64,000 bases of DNA, from the NCBI RefSeq assembly GCF_050402865.1, contig NZ_BAABMF010000002.1, positions 434,001 through 498,000 of the forward strand. Reading direction: 5' to 3'. The position numbers and the translations under genes are program-made. Source of the stretch: Clostridium_AF sediminicola. GTDB taxonomy: Bacteria > Bacillota > Clostridia > Clostridiales > Clostridiaceae. Of this stretch, positions 57,852 to 64,000 are shown one piece after another (positions within the stretch are counted from its first letter, which is position 1; every line of letters begins with the position of its first letter). A model generated the notes under the pieces. It worked only from the letters and a program-made list of their open reading frames with translations. It searched no databases and was not told the DNA's origin.

Positions 57852-60224
57852 TTATGTTCTCATGTCAACCTTTTCCCAGAAATTTTTTAAAAAAACATCA
57901 ATATCTTGTCGTTTTTTGATTTTATAAAAATGATTCCATTCATAAGGAAATAATTTCGTATATTTATTACTTGTAAACCTATCATCAATTAATAAAGCTA
58001 CACCTTTATCTTCTTCTGTCCTTATGACTCTTCCAACTGCTTGCATCACTTTATTCATTCCTGGATAAACATAGGAGTAATCAAATCCAAATCCGTTTTT
58101 CTCATTAAAATAATCTTTTATAATATCTCTCTCAAAACAAATTTGTGGAAGTGCTACCCCTACAATGATTGCACCTAACAATCTATCTCCTGCTAAATCA
58201 ATACCTTCACCAAAAATCCCACCCATCACAGCAAAAGCAACTAAACTATTATCATTATCATTTTTAAATTTGTTTAAGAAGTTCTCTCTTTCCTCTTCAC
58301 TCATTCCAATACTTTGACAAATTATATTTATTTTTTCATATCTTTCTTTAAAATTTAAAAATACATTATCCATATATTTATACGACGGAAAAAACACAAG
58401 ATAATTTCCTTTTTTCTGTTTTATAACTGAAAAAATATTATCAGCAATTTTTCCATATGTATACTCTCTATTTCTATATTTTGTAGATGTTTTACCATCA
58501 ATTAAAACACTTAAATTTTCTCTTTTAAAAGGTGATTTTAATTTTACTCTATATGAGTTTTCATTACCACCTAATAAATCAAGAAAATAATCCATAGGTG
58601 TTAAAGTTGCCGAGAAAAGTATAGTTGCTTTTCCTCTTCCCATAGCATCCTTAAGTAAAGTTGACGGATCCATACAATATAATTTTAATTTTACATCATT
58701 GTTTGGAATCAGTTCTTCGTAAGTAATAAATTTTTCATCATACATTTCTGAAGTTCTTATGAATGTAAGTGCATTAAAGTATATTTCTAATACTCCTTTT
58801 TTCAACTCTTCTTTACAATTGTTATTTTCAACCAACCACTTTTCTGCTTTGTTAGTAAATTTGATTAATAATGATATTAATTCTTTTGGGCATTCATTAT
58901 CAGTAATATATTTACCCTTTTCTTCACATAATTTTCTCAATTTTACAAAATAACTATTTATCTTGTTTAAAATTGATGTTAATTCTTTAGCTTCTTCCTT
59001 ACATAGCTTTTTTAATTCTAAAATTTCTTTTTTAAACAACTCAGCTGAAAACATTTCTCTAGCTCTGTCTACTAAATTATGTGCTTCGTCTACGAGAAAT
59101 ACATAATCACTACCATCGTCACCAAAAAGCCTTTTTAAATGAACCCTTGGATCAAATACATAATTGTAATCGCAGATTATTCCATCTGCCCAAAAAGCAA
59201 GATCAAGAGAAAATTCAAAAGGACAAACACAGTACTTTTTAGCATACTTTTCAATGTTTTCCCTGGAAATATTTTCTTCATTATATATTTCAAATATTGC
59301 TTCATTTACTCTATCAAAATGTCCCTTTGCATATTTACACTTTTCTGGATCACAATTTACTTCATCATTAAAACATATTTTTTCTTTCGCAGTAATTGTT
59401 AATACTTTAAATCGTAATCCATTTTCTTTCATCAGTTCATAAGCTTTTACTGCTGCAGTTCTAGTAATAGTCTTTGCTGTTAAATAAAACACTTTAGAAG
59501 TAAATCCCTTTTGCATAGCTTTTATTGATGGAAATATCGTTGCAACTGTTTTTCCTATACCTGTTGGTGCTTGTGCAAAAAGAGTTTCTCCCTCTTCTAT
59601 TGTTTTATATGTACAAACTGATAATTTCCTTTGACCATCCCTAAAATCTTCAAATGGGAATTTTAGGATTTCAATTGATTTATCTCTTTTCTTCATCCAC
59701 TCTTTTAAAGTTTTTGCCCACTTTATATATGAATTAATTAAATAGTCAAAGTCCTCTTTTAATGCATCTATAGAATACTCTTTTTTAAAATGCTTTATTC
59801 CTTTGGTCTCAATATTATAATATGTTATCTGAATACTTATTTTATCTAATTCATTATCTAAACAATAAAAATACCCATAACATTTAGCCTGAGCCCAGTG
59901 CTTGATGTTAAAATCTTCTTCCAAATATTCAAGTGGCTTAGTAGTACTTTTGATTTCATCAATTATTATCTCATCATCATTAATAATAATTCCATCTGCT
60001 CTTCCTGCAACTTCAATTTTTATATCATCTCTATTCAATATATGTTTTAAATGAACCTCTGATTTATAATTTTCACCTGCTGATTTCTGTATTTTTTGAT
60101 GTGCTTTTGTTCCTTCAAGCATTCTACTACTACCAACAAATGTAGATGTTAAATCCCCAGATTTTAATATAAACTCCACTAAATTTCTTACAGATATTTT
60201 TATTGTATCATTAGAAACCACCAT
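57852..60224 (-). CDS. XPD/DinG-family helicase fused to a RecB/Cas4-type nuclease domain
   Basis: 790 aa. Residues 1-165: PD-(D/E)xK nuclease with GTKAHQKIQ (His), GRADGIIINDDEIIIDEIKS (Asp and E-x-K) and HWAQAKCYGYFYC (Q-x3-Y), the Cas4/RecB set. Residues 190-790: superfamily 2 XPD-type helicase with Walker A FAQAPTGIGKTVATIFPSIK, four Cys that probably hold a 4Fe-4S cluster (ICFNDEVNCDPEKCKYAKG, then KKYCVCPFEFSLDLAFW), DEAH box YVFLVDEAHNLVDRAREMFS, and motif VI AVGRVIRTEEDKGVALLID. A DNA-repair nuclease-helicase is likely. Operon-like with the NusG-II gene upstream (15 nt). Confidence 0.93.
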   Translation of the reverse strand: MVVSNDTIKISVRNLVEFILKSGDLTSTFVGSSRMLEGTKAHQKIQKSAGENYKSEVHLKHILNRDDIKIEVAGRADGIIINDDEIIIDEIKSTTKPLEYLEEDFNIKHWAQAKCYGYFYCLDNELDKISIQITYYNIETKGIKHFKKEYSIDALKEDFDYLINSYIKWAKTLKEWMKKRDKSIEILKFPFEDFRDGQRKLSVCTYKTIEEGETLFAQAPTGIGKTVATIFPSIKAMQKGFTSKVFYLTAKTITRTAAVKAYELMKENGLRFKVLTITAKEKICFNDEVNCDPEKCKYAKGHFDRVNEAIFEIYNEENISRENIEKYAKKYCVCPFEFSLDLAFWADGIICDYNYVFDPRVHLKRLFGDDGSDYVFLVDEAHNLVDRAREMFSAELFKKEILELKKLCKEEAKELTSILNKINSYFVKLRKLCEEKGKYITDNECPKELISLLIKFTNKAEKWLVENNNCKEELKKGVLEIYFNALTFIRTSEMYDEKFITYEELIPNNDVKLKLYCMDPSTLLKDAMGRGKATILFSATLTPMDYFLDLLGGNENSYRVKLKSPFKRENLSVLIDGKTSTKYRNREYTYGKIADNIFSVIKQKKGNYLVFFPSYKYMDNVFLNFKERYEKINIICQSIGMSEEERENFLNKFKNDNDNSLVAFAVMGGIFGEGIDLAGDRLLGAIIVGVALPQICFERDIIKDYFNEKNGFGFDYSYVYPGMNKVMQAVGRVIRTEEDKGVALLIDDRFTSNKYTKLFPYEWNHFYKIKKRQDIDVFLKNFWEKVDMRT

Positions 60225-60239
60225 AGTATTCTCCTATTT

Positions 60240-60626
60240 TTAATTAGATACAGCATCAATATTAGCTTCTTTATTACCTTTAATTTCAACAACAACCTTG
60301 TGTGGCAAGCATACTATAATATCCCCTATTTTGCTCATAGGCTTTTCATTCACACAAATTTGGTCTCTACAATCAGCATCATACATTTCTACTATTCCTT
60401 TATGAATAATTATTGTATTATTTCCCAATTCTGTTTCTATTGATATAGTTTCTTCTGTTTCTTCTGTTAATTGTATTGTTTTATATATTTCACCTTTAAC
60501 TTGAATTTCAACATATATACTCTTAGAATTTTTTATAGCATAGTACTTATTCAATCCTTTTACTCCAAAAAAAGTTATTGTTACAAATAATGCAATACCA
60601 ATAATTATTAAATCTGCTTTTTTCAT
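60240..60626 (-). CDS. NusG domain II membrane protein
   Basis: 128 aa: N-terminal membrane helix (KADLIIIGIALFVTITFFGV), then an extracellular NusG_II domain (PF07009) with DADCRDQICVNEKPMSKIGD and IIVCLPHKVVVEI; the two Cys plus another nearby could form a disulfide. These proteins travel with ApbE and Gx/Rnf-type genes in flavin-based electron-transfer clusters. Here ApbE is divergent 310 bp away. CAGGTGA precedes the ATG. Confidence 0.9.
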   Translation of the reverse strand: MKKADLIIIGIALFVTITFFGVKGLNKYYAIKNSKSIYVEIQVKGEIYKTIQLTEETEETISIETELGNNTIIIHKGIVEMYDADCRDQICVNEKPMSKIGDIIVCLPHKVVVEIKGNKEANIDAVSN

Positions 60627-60715
60627 TTTATCACCTGTTTATTTTATAGTTTTATCAATCTTTATTTTATCTTTTATTAATGCTATAATCAAACACATAT
60701 GAAATAAGTGTACAA

Positions 60716-60885
60716 TTTTCAGTTGACAATTCACAGTTAATGATAATTTTCTTACAGAAATTTTTAAAATTAAGTTTTTTATGACCTTTTGCTTTGCAAA
60801 AGAAAAAGATTTAAATTAAAGCTTTCGATTTATCGAAAGGTATCTATAACTGGTCACTGTTAATTGCAAACTGTCAACTGATAAA
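60716..60885. repeat. dispersed heptamer-flanked repeat, copy F
   Basis: CAGTTGACAATTCACAGTTA at the left and CACTGTTAATTGCAAACTGT with CAACTG at the right, inverted. Inside are CTTTTGC-ttt-GCAAAAG and AATTAAAGCTTTCG-atttat-CGAAAGGT, the latter being the reverse complement of the core in copy E. It occupies most of the 309-bp gap between the NusG-II and apbE genes. No promoter is evident in the rest of the gap. Confidence 0.75.
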
Positions 60886-60935
60886 TAAGTTTATCTTATT
60901 TATGGTTTAGAATATCTATTTTATCGGAGGCATAC

Positions 60936-61982
60936 ATGAAAAATAAGAAATTAGTTATATTTATAATCTTTTTTGCAATTATTATATCATTAACAATAGT
61001 GTTTTTTAAAGTGAAACCTCAAGCCACCTCTGAAGAAAATACCCCTAAAGAGAAATCTAATTATTTTTTAGGCACATATATAAGCATTAAATTATACGAT
61101 AAGTCTAGCGATGATATGTTTACTGATATGTTCAATATTTTAAATGATATTGAAGAAAAAATGAGTATAAATATAGAAGAAAGTGAAGTCTCAAAAATCA
61201 ATAAAAATGCTGGGAAATCCCCTGTTATGGTTTCTCATGAAACTTTTGAAGTTATAAAAAGAGGTGAATACTACTCCAATTTATCGGAGGGAAATTTTGA
61301 TATTACAATCGGTCCATTGGTTCAACTATGGGGAATTGGAAGTGAATCTGCTAAAGTACCTTCTCAAAAAGAAATAGATAAAGCTACAAGTAAGATTGAT
61401 TATACAAAAATCTTAATTGATGAAGAAAAACAAACTATACAACTAAGTGAAGAGGGAATGGTAATTGATTTAGGCGGTATAGCCAAAGGATATGCTGCTG
61501 ACAAGATAGCCGAATATCTAGAATCAAAAGATGTTAACTCTGCAATTATAAACCTTGGTGGAAATATATTTGCTCTAGGTAATAAAACAACAGGTGAAAA
61601 GTGGGGTATAGGCGTGCAAAATCCTTTTGATTCAAGAGGCGATTATTTTGCAATTTTGAAAGTAAGCAATAAATCAATTGTCACATCTGGTGTTTATGAG
61701 CGTTTTTTAGAAGTAGACGGCAAAACTTATCACCATATACTTAGCCCATTTACTGGATATCCGGTAGATAATAAATTAATGAGTGTGACAATTATTGCGG
61801 ATAATTCTATAGATGCTGATGGCTTATCAACAACTCTATTTACTTTAGGTATAGATAAAGGTATGAATTTAATAGAATCATTAAATGGTGTAGATGCTAT
61901 TTTTGTAAATAGTGACAAAAAAGTTTTTATATCATCTGGTATAGATTCTTTACAAATTACAAATCCTGAATTTAAAAAATAA
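60936..61982 (+). CDS. apbE: FAD:protein FMN transferase ApbE
   Basis: Extracellular enzyme that attaches FMN to Thr/Ser of target proteins. 348 aa: N-terminal membrane anchor (KLVIFIIFFAIIISLTIVFF) without a lipobox Cys, then the ApbE fold: FLGTYISIKLYDKSSDD, NFDITIGPLVQLWGIG, VIDLGGIAKGYAADKIAEYL, NSAIINLGGNIFALG, KTYHHILSPFTGYPV, and the magnesium-binding DNSIDADGLSTTLFTLGI. CGGAGG before the ATG. Its flavinylated partner is not identified. Confidence 0.95.
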   Translation: MKNKKLVIFIIFFAIIISLTIVFFKVKPQATSEENTPKEKSNYFLGTYISIKLYDKSSDDMFTDMFNILNDIEEKMSINIEESEVSKINKNAGKSPVMVSHETFEVIKRGEYYSNLSEGNFDITIGPLVQLWGIGSESAKVPSQKEIDKATSKIDYTKILIDEEKQTIQLSEEGMVIDLGGIAKGYAADKIAEYLESKDVNSAIINLGGNIFALGNKTTGEKWGIGVQNPFDSRGDYFAILKVSNKSIVTSGVYERFLEVDGKTYHHILSPFTGYPVDNKLMSVTIIADNSIDADGLSTTLFTLGIDKGMNLIESLNGVDAIFVNSDKKVFISSGIDSLQITNPEFKK

Positions 61983-62007
61983 AAGAGCCCATGGCTCTTT
62001 TTTATTT
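61981..62007. terminator. bidirectional terminator between apbE and aminotransferase
   Basis: AAAAGAGCC-cat-GGCTCTTTT, perfect 9-bp stem followed by T-rich DNA on the + strand (TTTATTTTTT) and TATTTTT on the minus strand. Confidence 0.85.
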
Positions 62008-63186
62008 TTTAAATTCAGCTACAAGCTTTTCAAAAGCTGGTATAGATCTTTCTATCATATCAAATTTCACACAATAAGACATTCTAAAATATCCTGGACA
62101 TCCAAATCCTGAACCTGGCACTAATAAAAGATTATATTTCTGTGCTCTTCTAACAAATTCCACATCGTCCTCAATTAATGCTTTAGGGAATAAATAAAAA
62201 GCCCCTTCAGGTTTAACTATATCAAATCCTAATCTTGTAAGATTTTCATATAAATAATCTCTTCTTTTTTTATATTCATTAACATCAACAGCGGCATCTA
62301 AAGCATCACCTATAACTTTTTGAAATAATGCAGGAGCATTAACAAAACCTAATGTCCTATTGCAGTATGCTAGTGCTGTCATTAAAATATTTATATTTTC
62401 AATTTTACTGCTTGCTGCTATGTATCCAATTCTTTCTCCAGCAAGTCCTAAAGATTTACTATAAGAATTAACTACAATAGCATTATCAAAAATGCCAAGT
62501 ACAGATGGTACTTTCACGTCATCATATACAATTCTGCTATACGGCTCATCAGATATAACATAAATCTTTATACCCAATTCTCTTTCTTTTTTTAGTAGAA
62601 GCTCAGCCATAGCTTTTAGTTTTTCTTCTTTATAAATAACTCCCGTTGGATTATTAGGAGAATTTATTATTATTGCTTTTGTTTTGCTATTAATTGATTT
62701 TTCTAATATTTCTAAATCAGGTTCAAAAGTTTTTTTATCTGTAGAAATAACAACAGCCTTACCGCCTACATTGTCAATATAAGTTCCATATTCCACGAAA
62801 TAAGGCGAGAATAATATTACTTCCTCTTGAGGGTTTAAAATTGATTTTAATGTAACATTAAGCGCACCTGCAGCCCCTACAGTCATAACAACATTCTCAT
62901 GTGATAACTCTACTCCGCTTTCTTCTGAAAGTTTATTAGCAAGTTTTTGTCTAACATCAACAAAACCCGCATTACTCATATATCTATGAAGTCCCTTTTC
63001 ATCATCTGATGTATGCTTTTTCAAAGAATCAAAAACCTCTTTTGGTGGTTCAGCATACGGATTACCTATACTATAATCATAAACATTTTCAGGACCATAT
63101 TTTTTAGCAAGTTTAGCCCCTTCTTCAAACATTGCTCTAATCCATGATGAATTTTCTAGATTTTTTACTATTTTGTCAGAAAACAT
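62002..63186 (-). CDS. pyridoxal-phosphate aminotransferase, class I/II
   Basis: 394 aa from the ATG at 63186 (AAGGGGTG upstream). Fold type I aminotransferase: GLHRYMSNAGFVDVRQKLAN, INSPNNPTGVIYKEEKLKAM, ISDEPYSRIVYDD (PLP-binding Asp), NSYSKSLGLAGERIGYIAA with the PLP Lys, and GYFRMSYCVKF with the carboxylate Arg. AspC/YugH/PatA-like; the exact amino acid cannot be read from the sequence. Related annotations are aspartate or aromatic aminotransferase. It has no obvious operon partner. Confidence 0.93.
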   Translation of the reverse strand: MFSDKIVKNLENSSWIRAMFEEGAKLAKKYGPENVYDYSIGNPYAEPPKEVFDSLKKHTSDDEKGLHRYMSNAGFVDVRQKLANKLSEESGVELSHENVVMTVGAAGALNVTLKSILNPQEEVILFSPYFVEYGTYIDNVGGKAVVISTDKKTFEPDLEILEKSINSKTKAIIINSPNNPTGVIYKEEKLKAMAELLLKKERELGIKIYVISDEPYSRIVYDDVKVPSVLGIFDNAIVVNSYSKSLGLAGERIGYIAASSKIENINILMTALAYCNRTLGFVNAPALFQKVIGDALDAAVDVNEYKKRRDYLYENLTRLGFDIVKPEGAFYLFPKALIEDDVEFVRRAQKYNLLLVPGSGFGCPGYFRMSYCVKFDMIERSIPAFEKLVAEFKK

Positions 63187-63227
63187 TTTTAACACCCCTT
63201 TTTATTAATATACTACTCATTATACCA

Positions 63228-63839
63228 TTATTTTTTAGCTATTTTATATAAATATACTCTCCTCAACTCTTTATCATTAAATTGATTTATATAGTCGTAT
63301 AAAGAAATATAAATCCTATTCTCTGAATGTTGCGCCATAAATATATCCATCCTATTATTATGTCTGTTATATTTTTTATTAATAACTATTTGTGTATGAC
63401 TAGGATTATATTCATCTTTGCGTTTTCCATATTGAATAACATCACCAATGTTTATCCAGGAATATATTTGATTTATATTTTCTAATACTTCATTATGCAT
63501 TAGTTCTATATATTGATACGCTCTATTATTTCCTAAACCATTTTCATTTCCCCAATATCTTCTGAAATATCGCGCTGCTCTCCATGTTAGAGACACTCTT
63601 TTTAACTCTTTTGAATTATTTGATTTACAAAACCACGATTCTAAATCATCCCATCTATCACCAGTTTCATTAATACCACTTTCATATAAACATTGAGAAA
63701 CAAAATTAGCACAATCTTTACCTTTATAATATGGGTATTTTATCGTATTAGGTTTTTTAGCATACTGAATAGCATATCTAACCGCTTTTTCTCTATTATA
63801 CTGCATCAAATACCTTTTATTTTTAAAGCCTAATATCAT
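63228..63839 (-). CDS. amidase-fold protein (amidase_6 type)
   Basis: 203 aa from the ATG at 63839 with TGGAGTG upstream. The catalytic Cys lies in YKGKDCANFVSQCLYESGIN and a His in NPSHTQIVINKKY, with DGRWDDLESWF-like and TWRAARYFRRYWG segments typical of the amidase_6 family, a papain-like fold related to NlpC/P60 that may cut peptide cross-links or amides. No signal peptide, so either cytosolic or spore-located. The family is common in sporulating Clostridia. Confidence 0.85.
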   Translation of the reverse strand: MILGFKNKRYLMQYNREKAVRYAIQYAKKPNTIKYPYYKGKDCANFVSQCLYESGINETGDRWDDLESWFCKSNNSKELKRVSLTWRAARYFRRYWGNENGLGNNRAYQYIELMHNEVLENINQIYSWINIGDVIQYGKRKDEYNPSHTQIVINKKYNRHNNRMDIFMAQHSENRIYISLYDYINQFNDKELRRVYLYKIAKK

Positions 63840-63944
63840 TACTAACACTCCAATAATTCTTTATAATTTATTTTATTAATTCTATTTTATTGTGTTAAAG
63901 GAAATAATTATTTTATGATAATTGTTTTTTATATTTATGACTGA
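63840..63944. other. intergenic stretch before the next promoter
   Basis: AT-rich, no ORF. It separates the amidase start from the promoter of a + strand gene beyond the window. Confidence 0.4.
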
Positions 63945-63996
63945 CTTTATCTAAATCATGGTATAATATATATTAGGATTCTTGCAATAGGGAGGT
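63945..63996 (+). promoter_or_regulatory. promoter and ribosome site of a gene starting beyond the window
   Basis: CATGG-TATAAT (-10 at 63962-63967), a weak ATGACT 19 nt upstream, and GGGAGG at 63990-63995. A + strand gene is expected to begin just past position 64000. Confidence 0.6.
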
Positions 63997-64000
63997 TCAA

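Overview
The window is strongly AT-rich and comes from a motile, endospore-forming member of the Clostridia. The evidence is an alpha/beta-type small acid-soluble spore protein, one complete peritrichous-type flagellar and chemotaxis locus with the FliW-CsrA switch, CheD and CheX, single-membrane features (lipoprotein, WalJ, subtilisin-like protease), and classic AGGAGG ribosome sites. The species cannot be named from the sequence.

Layout. Positions 1-366 hold a cluster of DnaA boxes; then ispF and a spore-protein gene follow on the + strand. From 22.7 kb down to 1.2 kb runs one long minus-strand fla/che-type operon: flgB-flgC-fliE-fliF-fliG-fliH-fliI-fliJ-fliK-flgD-(TIGR02530)-flgE-motA-motB-fliL-fliO-fliP-fliQ-fliR-flhB-flhA-flhF-flhG-fliA-(SwrB-like)-(small FtsL-like ORF)-flgG. 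It is driven by a sigma-A promoter at 22.9 kb with a leader of about 200 nt. The late genes lie upstream, also on the minus strand: flgM-flgN-flgK-flgL-fliW-csrA, then hag-flaG-fliD-fliS-fliT. Sigma-28 promoters are visible before flgM and hag. fliM-fliN have their own sigma-A promoter, and cheX-cheD-cheY follow further up. Divergent from these is a plus-strand chemotaxis operon cheA-cheW-mcp-cheR-cheB, then a second fliN paralogue.

From 42.8 to 49.6 kb are housekeeping genes on the minus strand: DUF1846, rlmH, a LUD protein, a SEC-C protein, a GerMN lipoprotein, walJ, murA and a small Cys-rich DUF1540 protein. From 49.8 to 53.1 kb is a plus-strand accessory block: a degenerate LigT-like protein, a degenerate dimeric-dUTPase-like protein, a YdcZ-type permease behind a very long hairpin that buries its Shine-Dalgarno sequence, an S8 protease without a signal peptide, and a 42-codon membrane peptide. 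The rest is degV, a truncated methionine synthase, cinA, a nuclease-helicase fusion, a NusG-II/ApbE divergent pair, an aminotransferase and an amidase-fold protein.

How it works together. Sigma-A transcription of the flgB operon makes the basal body, export gate, motor and sigma-28 (FliA). FlgM holds FliA until the hook is complete. FliA then drives flgM, flgK, flgL and flagellin. Flagellin translation is restrained by CsrA (sites visible at the hag ribosome site) and released by FliW. CheA-CheY signalling, adapted by CheR, CheB, CheD and CheX, acts on the FliM/FliN switch.

Of most interest beyond the standard genes: a dispersed heptamer-flanked repeat family scattered through the flagellar locus, including one copy inside the hag leader; hairpins that sequester the ribosome site directly before two unrelated genes; a two-hairpin leader with an anti-Shine-Dalgarno before flgE; several small genes that simple ORF calling misses; and degenerate enzymes in the accessory block.
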